Shown: piece after piece, positions 1 through 6,237 of the stretch
Layout: each line of letters begins with the position of its first letter
How positions within the stretch are numbered: position 1 is the first letter of the stretch
Assembly: GCA_020859645.1 (NCBI GenBank)
Contig: JAJBVU010000150.1
Span: forward strand, 1-6,265
Source: Eubacterium sp.
GTDB lineage: Bacteria > Bacillota > Clostridia > Lachnospirales > CAG-274
Direction of reading: 5' to 3'
Length of the DNA stretch: 6,265 nt
Position numbers and translations under genes: made by a program
The notes under the pieces: model-generated
Seen by the model: only the letters and a program-made list of their open reading frames with translations
What the model was told of the DNA's origin: nothing
Databases searched by the model: none

Positions 1-4
1 AACA

Positions 5-19
5 GCCCCTTATAGGGGC
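5..19 (-). other. Short perfect hairpin at the left edge
   Basis: The six bases GCCCCT (minus strand) are followed by the loop ATA and then AGGGGC, giving a perfect 6-bp stem that is almost entirely G-C. It lies five bases beyond the larger hairpin at 25-50 and downstream of the last gene on the minus strand. The window ends four bases later, so a T-run after it cannot be judged. It could be the second half of a tandem terminator, part of a structured dispersed repeat, or a subterminal hairpin of a mobile element. Confidence 0.55.
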
Positions 20-24
20 AGAGC

Positions 25-50
25 AAGCCACCGGCTAAGCCGGTGGTCTT
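25..50 (-). terminator. Strong palindrome downstream of the operon, possible terminator or repeat element
   Basis: The arms CCACCGGC and GCCGGTGG face each other across a three-base TTA loop (minus strand), a perfect 8-bp G-C-rich stem. It can be extended by a further three pairs across one bulged base (AAG with CTT). It starts 16 bases after the stop codon of the last minus-strand gene, which is where a terminator is expected. No run of T follows the stem in either direction, so it is not a canonical intrinsic terminator. It may instead protect the 3' end of the mRNA or belong to a dispersed palindromic repeat together with the hairpin at 5-19. The structure is certain; its role is inferred. 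Confidence 0.5.
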
Positions 51-66
51 GACTGGTATTCATTAA

Positions 67-1623
67 TTAAAATTTTTCACAGATTTTTTCGGCGCATTTA
101 AGTCCGTCTACAGTTGCAGACATAATTCCTCCGGCGTAGCCTGCCCCCTCGCCGCAGGGATACAAGCCCTTAAGCTCCACACTTTCAAGGCTTTCTCTGT
201 CTCTTAAAATTCTAACAGGTGAAGAAGATCTGCTTTCAACTCCTGTCAATACACTGCCCTCGGAAGCGAAGCCCTTAATCTGCCTGTCGAAAGCCGAAAG
301 CCCCTGTCGCAGACTGTCACATATAAATTCGGGAAAAAGCTCTCTGAAGTCGGAGGGAACAACTCCCGGCTGATATGTGGGCTTAACTCCCGTTAAGCTG
401 ACTGTTTCTCTGCCCGAAACAAAATCCTCTGTGTTTTGAGCCGGAGCAAAATATTTTCTTCCTCCAAGCTCAAAAGCCTTTCTTTCAAGCCTTCTCTGAA
501 ATTCAACTCCGTCTAAAACCCCTTCCCCGAAGTCCTCTCGCCCTATGCCTACAAGAACCGCAGAATTTGAATTTTCTCCGTCTCTTAAGAAGTTGCTCAT
601 GCCGTTGGTAACAACTCCCCCTTTTTCCGAAGCCGCCGCAACAACATATCCCCCGGGACACATACAGAATGTATAAACCCCTCTGCCGTCCGGCAAATGC
701 GTGGCAAGCTTATAATCGGCGGCGTTTAATACATCCGCAAACTCGCCGTATCTTGCCCTGTCTATAAACTCCCTTGTATGCTCTATTCTTACCCCAACGG
801 AAAAGCTTTTCCCTTCCATAACAATTCCCTTGTCATAGAGCATTTTAAAGGTATCTCTCGCCGAATGACCCAAAGCCAAAATAACCGCTTTGGTTGGCAA
901 AACCTCTTCGCCGCATAGAACCCCTTTAATCTCCCCTTTCTCGTTCAAAAGCCCTGTCATCTTACAGTTAAACCTAACTTCACCGCCGAGACTTATAATT
1001 TCTTTCCTTATATTTTTAACCATTTCCCCCAGACGGTCTGTACCTACGTGGGGCTTTGCTTCCCACAAAATTTCTTCGGGAGCCCCCTTTTCAACAAATG
1101 TTTCAAGTACGAACCTAATTCTGGGGTCATTAACCCCTGTGTTAAGCTTACCGTCCGAAAATGTTCCGGCTCCCCCTTCGCCGAACTGAACATTGTTTTC
1201 TTCGTCAAGGCTGCCGCCCTTAAAAAAGGCGTTTACCTGCTTGGTTCTTTCCTCAACCCTGCCCCCTCTTTCCAAAATTATCGGCTTAAGCCCGGCTCTT
1301 GCCAAATAAAGCCCTGCCATAAAGCCGGCTGGTCCGAAGCCCACCACCACAGGGCGGAAGTCAAGGCTTTTTTTGTTTATTTTATACTCCAAAAAGACCG
1401 CTTCCGTTACGTCACGTCTTAAAAGCAGTCTCTTTTTATTTTCCGCTTCAAAATCAATTGTCAGGTTAAATATAACCCTGTCTTTCTTTCTTGCGTCTAT
1501 ACTTTTTTTAAACAGCTTAACGTTTTTTACCTTAGTTTTAAGCTTTTTTTGAAGAAGCTCCCTCAAAAAGGCTTCACTTAGCTCCTGTCCGACAGAAACT
1601 TTAACTCCGCTTATTCTGAGCAT
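67..1623 (-). CDS. FAD-dependent dehydrogenase-like protein (COG2509 family)
   Basis: This 518-residue flavoprotein is a probable cytosolic oxidoreductase of unknown substrate. Residues 1-85 form a basic N-terminal domain seen in this family. A Rossmann dinucleotide-binding motif follows (VVGFGPAG, 93-100), with an acidic residue ending the second strand (ILERGGR, about 116-122) that should contact the FAD ribose. Other family landmarks are GEGGAGTFSDGKLNTG (148-163), CMCPGGYVVAAASE (320-333), GVESRSSSPVRILRD (461-475) and the C-terminal FAD-closing segment GLYPCGEGAGYAGGI (486-500). Length and domain order fit an intact member. The ATG lies three bases after the stop of the upstream flavoprotein gene; a GAAGGA ribosome site at 1636-1641 lies inside that gene, 12 bases from the ATG, so translation is probably coupled. 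The gene ends in TAA. No signal peptide or membrane segment is visible. The family assignment is firm; the reaction is unknown to me. Confidence 0.88.
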   Translation of the reverse strand: MLRISGVKVSVGQELSEAFLRELLQKKLKTKVKNVKLFKKSIDARKKDRVIFNLTIDFEAENKKRLLLRRDVTEAVFLEYKINKKSLDFRPVVVGFGPAGFMAGLYLARAGLKPIILERGGRVEERTKQVNAFFKGGSLDEENNVQFGEGGAGTFSDGKLNTGVNDPRIRFVLETFVEKGAPEEILWEAKPHVGTDRLGEMVKNIRKEIISLGGEVRFNCKMTGLLNEKGEIKGVLCGEEVLPTKAVILALGHSARDTFKMLYDKGIVMEGKSFSVGVRIEHTREFIDRARYGEFADVLNAADYKLATHLPDGRGVYTFCMCPGGYVVAAASEKGGVVTNGMSNFLRDGENSNSAVLVGIGREDFGEGVLDGVEFQRRLERKAFELGGRKYFAPAQNTEDFVSGRETVSLTGVKPTYQPGVVPSDFRELFPEFICDSLRQGLSAFDRQIKGFASEGSVLTGVESRSSSPVRILRDRESLESVELKGLYPCGEGAGYAGGIMSATVDGLKCAEKICEKF

Positions 1624-1626
1624 ATA

Positions 1627-2859
1627 TTAAACCATTCCTTCGCATGCCTTAGCCCCGGCAAGCCAGCCGCTTGACCAAGCCCACTGCAGATTATACCCTC
1701 CGCACTGACCGAAAATATCCAAAATTTCACCGCAGCAATAAAGTCCCTTAATCTTTTTGGACTCAAGGCTTTCTGAGTAAAATTCCCTCACCGAGGCACC
1801 CCCGGCGGTAACCTGAGCGTTGTTCCAACCGTTAGCTCCCAAAACCTCAATTTTGAAAAATTTCATTTCATAAGCCAGCGCCCAAATCAAATCTCTTGTT
1901 AAATTATTTACGGGAAAGGACAGCTTTTCAATTCCGGCTTTTCGGCAAATTACGTTTCCTATTCTTTTATTCAAAAGCCCTGTAAAAAAATTCTCCATAG
2001 TCAAGCCTTTAAGGCTTTTTGCCCTCATCCTCAAAAGCCCGAAAACCTGAGCCGTTTCATATTCGGGCATAAAATCTATGGACACCTGTGTTTTGCCCTG
2101 TTTCGGAAGATACGCCGAAAGCTGAAAAACAGGAGGTCCCGAAATGCCGTAATCGGTAAAAAGAATTTCCCCCTCTTCCTCTCGGATCAAGTGATTGTCA
2201 TTTTCAAGCCCCACCCTGCCCTTTATTTTTATGCCGGAAAGGCCTTTTAAGAAGTCTGCTTTAAGTCTCAGCTGAACAAGAGCCGGTGAAAGGTCGGTTA
2301 TTCTGTGACCAAGCTCCTTAAGAAGCTTAAAGCCCGAGCCGTTTGAGCCTAAATCAGGAGAAGCGCACCCTCCGCAGGCTAAAATTACCTTGTCGCCGAA
2401 AAGCTCTTCACCCTTATATGACAAAACCTTAAAGCCCTTTTCCGTGGGCTTAAGACTTTTAACGTCAAAGCCCGTTTTTATAATAATTCCGCACCTTTCC
2501 GCTTCAAGCCTTAAGCAGTCCAAAACTGCCGAAGCCTGTTCGCAATAGGGGTAAAGCTTTCCGTCCTTTTCCTCCTTCGGGAACACTCCCAGGCTGAAGA
2601 AAAAGTCAACGGTTCTGTCTACGTCAAACAGCTCAAGGGCAGGCTTCACAAAGGCAGGCTTTTCGCCGAAATAATTTTCTTCGCTGACATTTCTGTTTGT
2701 ATAGTTGCATCTGCCGTTGCCTGTTGCCAAAATTTTTTTGCCCACTCTGGCAAGTCTTTCGCATATGACTATTTTCACTTTCCCCTTTGAAGCAAATGAA
2801 GCGCTGACAGCCGCCATAAGCCCCGAAGCTCCGCCCCCTATTATTATAATTCTTTTCAT
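1627..2859 (-). CDS. HI0933/YhiN/BaiN-family flavoprotein (COG2081)
   Basis: This 410-residue, probably cytosolic FAD protein has the usual length and layout for the family. The N-terminus carries the FAD Rossmann motif (IIIIGGGASGL, 4-14). It is followed by the family signature KKILATGNGRCNYTN (41-55), EILFTDYGISGPPVFQLS (231-248), AQVTAGGAS (348-356) and the C-terminal GLYCCGEILDIFGQCGGYN (372-390) with QWAWSSG (392-398). Members are often auto-named aminoacetone oxidase or NAD(P)/FAD-dependent oxidoreductase. One clostridial homologue, BaiN, has been linked to bile-acid dehydroxylation, but nothing here ties this copy to bile acids because no other bai gene is near. The ATG at 2859 is preceded by a purine-rich GGGGTGAAGG (2864-2873) and lies 18 bases after the LCP gene's stop. 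It is the third of four tightly packed genes and is followed after three bases by a second, different flavoprotein. Family certain, substrate unknown. Confidence 0.9.
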   Translation of the reverse strand: MKRIIIIGGGASGLMAAVSASFASKGKVKIVICERLARVGKKILATGNGRCNYTNRNVSEENYFGEKPAFVKPALELFDVDRTVDFFFSLGVFPKEEKDGKLYPYCEQASAVLDCLRLEAERCGIIIKTGFDVKSLKPTEKGFKVLSYKGEELFGDKVILACGGCASPDLGSNGSGFKLLKELGHRITDLSPALVQLRLKADFLKGLSGIKIKGRVGLENDNHLIREEEGEILFTDYGISGPPVFQLSAYLPKQGKTQVSIDFMPEYETAQVFGLLRMRAKSLKGLTMENFFTGLLNKRIGNVICRKAGIEKLSFPVNNLTRDLIWALAYEMKFFKIEVLGANGWNNAQVTAGGASVREFYSESLESKKIKGLYCCGEILDIFGQCGGYNLQWAWSSGWLAGAKACEGMV

Positions 2860-2877
2860 TTAACCTTCACCCCAAAC

Positions 2878-4233
2878 CTATGCTGATTCGCCTACTCCCA
2901 AAACAACAACTATATCGCCCTCATCGGGCATTTCTTCACCTATAATTATCATAGAATCGCTGAAAAACTCCTGCAGATCCTGACCTTCCCCTTTATTTTT
3001 AACATATATTTTGGTAACGTCCGACTTAAGCCCCGTAAAGTCCTTAACAGACTCAACGTTAAAGCCTGCTTCGTTAAGCCTGTCTCTGAAAACCCCCGCA
3101 AGTCCGCTTGTATAACCGCCGTTTAAAACGGTTATTGTCTTTCCTACGGAAGAAATTGTTTCATAACTCTCGCCGTAGCTGCCGTCATAAACGCTTTTTA
3201 TCATATAGCTTAATGTGTCCTCGTCCACCTGATAACAGCTCACTCCGTCAATAACCGCCGATGTGCCGGGAATAGTAAAGCTGTCTATATTATCGGTGTC
3301 AAAGCTGTCAAAAACGGAAAAATATTTAACAGCGTCCGTAACACCTATATCTGTTTTAACATATTTTATTACAGCCGTAATATAGGCGGTAGGGTTCGAA
3401 AGTATGTTTTCCTTTTTTGCAAGCTCGCCTATAAGGGCTTTAACAAAGCTTTGCTGTGTGGAAACTCTGCCTAAGTCCTGATTTGCATAACCCTTTCTGA
3501 ATCTGACAAGCTGCTCCGCCTGTTCGCCGTTCAAGGTCTGAACTCCGGCTTTAAGGTCAATTAAAAAGTCAAATTCCGGGTCATAATAATACATATCCAT
3601 AGGCACGTCGTATTCTATGCCGCCGATGGAATCTACCAAGTAAGTAAAGGCTTCAAAGTCCACAAGGGCGTAATAGTCAATAGTTATGCCCAAAAGATCC
3701 CCTACGTACTTTGCGGAAAACTCTTCCTTCTGACCCTCCGGGGCATAGTGGTAGACATGGTTAATCTTCATTTTTCTGCTGCCCGGCTCCGGATATTCCG
3801 ACTGCATAGCGTCAAAATCCTCTTCCGTCACCTCTATATAAGAGTCTCTGGGAACGGAAATAAGAGTCAGCTTCTCGGTTTTTGAGTTATAGTTAAAAAC
3901 CATAATTGTGTCCGTTCGGGTTCCGTCCTCATCGGTGCCTAAAACAACAAGGTTTGTGTAAGTAGGCAGTACGGGCTTTAAAGCACTTGTTAAGGCGTTT
4001 GCCACATCATTTTCGCCGGAAAAAAAGTTGTCGTTCAAATCTTCATTTAAATAGGTATAGCCTATATAACAGCCTATAGCAGCTACATAAACAAATAATA
4101 TGGAGATTAAAACCGTAAAAAACAGGCTCAGCTTGCTCTTTTTTTTGCGTTTCCGCTTTTTTCCTCCGGATTTATATTCCCTTCGGGCTCTGCTGCCGCT
4201 TCTCTTTATTCCATTTTCGTCATAATAACTCAT
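2878..4233 (-). CDS. LytR-CpsA-Psr (LCP) family cell-wall polymer transferase with LytR_C domain
   Basis: LCP enzymes transfer undecaprenyl-linked glycopolymers such as teichoic acids or capsule to peptidoglycan, on the outer face of the membrane. This 451-residue protein starts with a very basic cytoplasmic tail (Lys/Arg cluster, about 11-35), then one transmembrane helix (about 35-61), a linker and the LCP domain. Visible LCP hallmarks are VVLGTDEDGTRTDTIMV (96-112), ISVPRDSYI (125-133), KINHVYHY (156-163), VDSIGGIEYDVP (200-211) and the LNGEQAEQLVRFRK/DLGRVSTQQSF region (234-263), with the conserved Asp and Arg residues that bind the polyprenyl phosphate. A LytR_C domain (about 365-447, starting ITVLNGG) closes the protein. 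I chose the ATG at 4233 because GGAAGGGTG (4243-4251) precedes it by nine bases; a GTG at 4260 that overlaps the glnS stop has no ribosome site. The gene ends in TAG. The actual polymer is not indicated by the neighbours. Confidence 0.93.
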   Translation of the reverse strand: MSYYDENGIKRSGSRARREYKSGGKKRKRKKKSKLSLFFTVLISILFVYVAAIGCYIGYTYLNEDLNDNFFSGENDVANALTSALKPVLPTYTNLVVLGTDEDGTRTDTIMVFNYNSKTEKLTLISVPRDSYIEVTEEDFDAMQSEYPEPGSRKMKINHVYHYAPEGQKEEFSAKYVGDLLGITIDYYALVDFEAFTYLVDSIGGIEYDVPMDMYYYDPEFDFLIDLKAGVQTLNGEQAEQLVRFRKGYANQDLGRVSTQQSFVKALIGELAKKENILSNPTAYITAVIKYVKTDIGVTDAVKYFSVFDSFDTDNIDSFTIPGTSAVIDGVSCYQVDEDTLSYMIKSVYDGSYGESYETISSVGKTITVLNGGYTSGLAGVFRDRLNEAGFNVESVKDFTGLKSDVTKIYVKNKGEGQDLQEFFSDSMIIIGEEMPDEGDIVVVLGVGESA

Positions 4234-4242
4234 ATTACAAAA

Positions 4243-4251
4243 CACCCTTCC
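4243..4251 (-). promoter_or_regulatory. Ribosome binding site that decides the LCP gene start
   Basis: The minus strand reads GGAAGGGTG, nine bases before the ATG at 4233. The alternative GTG codon at 4260-4258, which overlaps the glnS TGA stop as GTGA, has only GAGTTCATTTAAGCC before it and no Shine-Dalgarno match. The ATG is therefore the better start, shortening the longest reading frame by nine residues. Confidence 0.65.
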
Positions 4252-4256
4252 GCAAA

Positions 4257-5915
4257 TCACGGCTTAAATGAACTCTTTAATGATACTATTCTGTTAAAAA
4301 CAGGATTTTCCTTAGTAAAATGCTTTGAATCCGCAATAAAATAGCCTAAGCGCATAAACTGAAATCTGTCCATAGGGCTGCAGTCTGCAATATATGGCTC
4401 AACCATTGCGTCAACGGTTTTAATTGAATCCGGGTTAAGACTGTAGCCGTTGTCTGAAGTCTCGTCCTTAACAACAAGGTTTTCGTAAAGGTTAACCTTT
4501 GCTTTAACCGCCGCAGGGGCATAAACCCAGTGGATTGTTCCCTTAACCTTTCTTGTAAGGCAGTTTCCGCCCTTTGTCTCCGGGTCGTATGTGGCGTAAA
4601 TAGTCTGAATAACGCCGTTTTCGTCCTTTGAAACGCCCGTACACTTTATGAAATATGCGCCCTTAAGTCTTACCTCCTTGTCGGGAGACAGTCTGAAATA
4701 TTTCTTGGGGGGCTCTTCCATAAAGTCCTCACGTTCGATATAAATCTCTCTGCCGAACTCAACCTGTCTTTCGCCCAAAGCTTCATTATCCGGGTGGTTG
4801 GCTACGGTTAAGAACTCGCTTTGACCCTCGGGGTAGTTTGTTATAACAACCTTAACAGGGTCTAAAACTGCCATAGCAACGGGAGTATCTCCCTTAAGAT
4901 CCTCTCTTATGCAGTATTCAAGCTGACCCATATCAACGGTTGAATTAGCCTTAGCAACCCCTATCATTTCACAGAAGGTTCTTACAGCTGAGGGGGTATA
5001 GCCTCTTCTTCTTATTCCGCAGATTGTGCAGAGACGGGGGTCGTCCCAGCCGTCAACCTGATTTGTTTCAACCAAATTTCTCAAATATCTCTTGCCCATA
5101 ATTGTGTCTGTCAAATTAAGCTTTGCAAACTCAATCTGTCTGGGTATAACCTTAAAATCACCTATTTCTCTTATAACCCAGTCATAAAGAGGGCGGTGGT
5201 CCTCAAATTCAAGAGTACAGATAGAATGGGTAATTCCCTCGATTGCGTCCTCAACAGGGTGGGCAAAGTCATACATAGGGTAGATACACCACTTGTCGCC
5301 GCTGGCGTGGTGGGTCATATGTGAAATTCTGTAAATTACGGGGTCTCTCATATTCATATTGGGAGACGCCATATCAATTTTAGCCCTTAAGGTTTTTTCT
5401 CCGTCCGCAAATTCCCCTGCCTTCATTCTTTCGAAAAGGTCAAGGTTTTCTTCAACGGAACGGTCTCTCCAGGGGCTGTTTTTGCCGGGGGTAACAAGGT
5501 CGCCTCTTGCTTCCTTCATTTCAGCGGCAGTCATATCGCAGACAAAAGCCTTTCCCTTTTTAATAAGCTTTACGGCAAATTCATACATCTTATCAAAATA
5601 AGACGAAGCGAAATAAAGCCTGTCGTCCCAGTCAAAGCCCAGCCACTTAATATCCTCTTTTATGGAGTTTACAAACTCAACGTCCTCCTTGGCAGGGTTT
5701 GTATCGTCAAATCTCAAATTGCATTTTCCGCCGTAAAGCTCCGCAATTCCGAAATTAAGGCATATGGACTTGGCGTGGCCTATATGCAGATAGCCGTTTG
5801 GCTCCGGAGGGAAACGTGTGTGAACCTTGTTAAGCTCACCCTTTAAGTCCTCCTGAATATAATTGTGAATAAAGCCTGCTGTTTCGCCGAACTTGTTAGC
5901 TCCTTCATTTGTCAT
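4257..5915 (-). CDS. glnS: Glutaminyl-tRNA synthetase (GlnRS)
   Basis: This cytosolic class I aminoacyl-tRNA synthetase joins glutamine to tRNA-Gln using ATP. The 552-residue length is close to that of Escherichia coli GlnRS. The class I signature PPEPNGYLHIGH lies at 36-47 and is followed by the GlnRS-specific LRFDDTNP (67-74), YDFAHPVEDAIEGITHSICT (215-234) and LEFEDHRPLYDWV (235-247). The KMSKS-type loop reads IMGKR (272-276), where E. coli has VMSKR. Next come DGWDDPR (288-294), the IRRRGYTP helix (301-308), and the two C-terminal anticodon-binding beta-barrels (about 340-552, with AMAVLDPVKVVI and GTIHWV). IEGIT and the Asp/Tyr pocket distinguish it from GluRS. The frame extends to an ATG at 5975, but the start at 5915 has GGAGG eight bases upstream and matches the family N-terminus. 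The predicted transcription start (about 5971) also excludes the upstream codon. It is the first gene of the four-gene cluster. Confidence 0.97.
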   Translation of the reverse strand: MTNEGANKFGETAGFIHNYIQEDLKGELNKVHTRFPPEPNGYLHIGHAKSICLNFGIAELYGGKCNLRFDDTNPAKEDVEFVNSIKEDIKWLGFDWDDRLYFASSYFDKMYEFAVKLIKKGKAFVCDMTAAEMKEARGDLVTPGKNSPWRDRSVEENLDLFERMKAGEFADGEKTLRAKIDMASPNMNMRDPVIYRISHMTHHASGDKWCIYPMYDFAHPVEDAIEGITHSICTLEFEDHRPLYDWVIREIGDFKVIPRQIEFAKLNLTDTIMGKRYLRNLVETNQVDGWDDPRLCTICGIRRRGYTPSAVRTFCEMIGVAKANSTVDMGQLEYCIREDLKGDTPVAMAVLDPVKVVITNYPEGQSEFLTVANHPDNEALGERQVEFGREIYIEREDFMEEPPKKYFRLSPDKEVRLKGAYFIKCTGVSKDENGVIQTIYATYDPETKGGNCLTRKVKGTIHWVYAPAAVKAKVNLYENLVVKDETSDNGYSLNPDSIKTVDAMVEPYIADCSPMDRFQFMRLGYFIADSKHFTKENPVFNRIVSLKSSFKP

Positions 5916-5971
5916 AACAACAACCTCCGAAATATATATTTGTGCCGAAAAACGGCTTCTATAAAGTATTC
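5916..5971 (-). other. Predicted glnS 5' leader with small hairpin and AT palindrome
   Basis: If transcription begins near 5971, as the promoter predicts, the glnS message has a leader of about 56 bases. It contains a small GCCG-TTTTT-CGGC hairpin (5956-5944) and the self-complementary AAATATATATTT (5941-5930), which directly abuts the ribosome binding site region. The leader is too short for a T-box riboswitch and no specifier or T-box sequence is visible. No T-run follows the hairpin, so it does not look like an attenuator. The palindrome could slightly mask ribosome access, but that is speculation. Confidence 0.4.
5924..5928 (-). promoter_or_regulatory. glnS ribosome binding site
   Basis: A perfect GGAGG on the minus strand lies eight bases before the ATG at 5915. 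It settles the start of glnS: the in-frame ATG at 5975, which would add 20 residues (MRILYRSRFSAQ...), has no comparable site and would lie upstream of the predicted transcription start. Confidence 0.85.
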
Positions 5972-5972
5972 G

Positions 5973-5993
5973 CAAAAATTATGTGCATTTTTG
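5973..5993 (-). promoter_or_regulatory. Inverted repeat centred on the glnS -10 region (possible operator)
   Basis: Perfect 7-base arms CAAAAAT and ATTTTTG are separated by seven bases, a total of 21 bases, and the predicted -10 box CATAAT sits inside the spacer and right arm. The spacing of the half-sites (14 bases centre to centre) is compatible with a dimeric repressor, but arms this AT-rich can arise by chance in such a region. As RNA it would be a weak hairpin without a following T-run, so it is a poor terminator for the upstream small gene. Confidence 0.35.
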
Positions 5994-6006
5994 TGAAAAT
6001 TTTCAA
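5978..6006 (-). promoter_or_regulatory. Sigma-A-type promoter for glnS and the downstream cluster
   Basis: On the minus strand the -35 box TTGAAA (6006-6001) and the -10 box CATAAT (5983-5978) are separated by exactly 17 bases; each matches the consensus at five of six positions. Transcription should begin near 5971. The -35 box overlaps the TGA stop codon (6005-6003) of the small upstream gene. A weaker alternative, TGCACA with an 18-base gap to TATAGA (5963-5958), lies just downstream. No other convincing promoter is seen between the four large genes, so this one probably drives all of them. Confidence 0.6.
5994..6005 (-). promoter_or_regulatory. 12-bp palindrome over the -35 region and stop codon
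   Basis: TGAAAATTTTCA is a perfect 12-base palindrome. It begins with the TGA stop codon of the small gene and covers most of the predicted -35 box of the glnS promoter. It could be a binding site next to the second dyad at 5973-5993, or simply a product of A/T-run composition. Confidence 0.25.
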
Positions 6007-6230
6007 AACGATTTTGCACTGAAATCTCTGTGATAAAAAACCTTTCCGCAGTGTTCGCAAAGACCGAACCTTAAGATCTTGTCTGTTTTATCGTTGGAAA
6101 GCGTAAAGTCAAGCATTACCTTTTCTTCCCTGCCGCTTTTTTCACAGCTGTGTCTCTGAAAATAATAGTTTGAGCTTTCTTCAAAGTCATCTTTATTTGC
6201 AATTCTCTGAAGCTCCTGAAGCAAATCCAT
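6003..6230 (-). CDS. Small CxxC protein of unknown function
   Basis: I do not recognise this 75-residue protein. It begins with a charged, probably helical segment (MDLLQELQRIANKDDFEES), followed by HSCEKSG (27-33), a predicted beta-rich stretch VMLDFTLSN (38-46) and the C-terminal LRFGLCEHCGKVFYHRDF (53-70). The CEHCGK motif (Cys58, Cys61), with Cys29, His27 and His67 as possible extra ligands, suggests a small zinc-ribbon-like fold, but a complete four-ligand site is not certain. No signal peptide or membrane segment is seen, so it is probably cytosolic. The start is well supported: GGAGG (6242-6238) lies seven bases before the ATG. The coding sequence is confirmed only by this start, its Cys/aromatic-rich composition and the compact fit before the glnS promoter. 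It may be transcribed with glnS by read-through, since no terminator follows it. Confidence 0.72.
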   Translation of the reverse strand: MDLLQELQRIANKDDFEESSNYYFQRHSCEKSGREEKVMLDFTLSNDKTDKILRFGLCEHCGKVFYHRDFSAKSF

Positions 6231-6237
6231 ACTGTAC

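Noticed and set aside
890..1189. Open frame of 99 codons on the plus strand
   Set aside because: It lies entirely inside the COG2509 flavoprotein gene on the other strand, has no ribosome binding site, and its translation is low-complexity Ser/Pro/Leu text typical of an antisense shadow.
1048..1422. Open frame of 124 codons on the plus strand
   Set aside because: It overlaps the same flavoprotein gene including its FAD-binding region. The translation has no recognisable domain and the frame is explained by the codon bias of the real gene.
946..2040. Recurrent short word CAAAAGCCC on the plus strand across both flavoprotein genes
   Set aside because: It encodes Gly-Leu-Leu or similar residues (GGG CTT TTG) at unrelated protein positions with no regular spacing, so it reflects codon preference and not a repeat or uptake signal.
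1627..2859. Assignment of the COG2081 gene as a bile-acid enzyme (baiN)
   Set aside because: Only family-level similarity is visible. No bai operon genes are nearby, and the family is widespread in bacteria that do not modify bile acids.
4234..4260. GTG start of the LCP gene overlapping the glnS stop (GTGA)
   Set aside because: Such overlaps can signal coupling, but no Shine-Dalgarno sequence precedes the GTG and a reasonable one precedes the ATG at 4233.
5359..5601. Open frame of 80 codons on the plus strand
   Set aside because: It is antisense to the conserved catalytic half of glnS, has no start signals and resembles no protein I know.
5944..5956. GCCG-TTTTT-CGGC hairpin as an attenuator or T-box element before glnS
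   Set aside because: The stem has only four pairs, no T-run follows it, and the leader is too short to hold T-box stems or a specifier loop.
5916..5975. Upstream in-frame ATG that would add 20 residues to GlnRS
   Set aside because: It lacks a ribosome binding site, would lie upstream of the predicted transcription start, and adds residues unlike the GlnRS N-terminus, whereas the ATG at 5915 has a perfect GGAGG.
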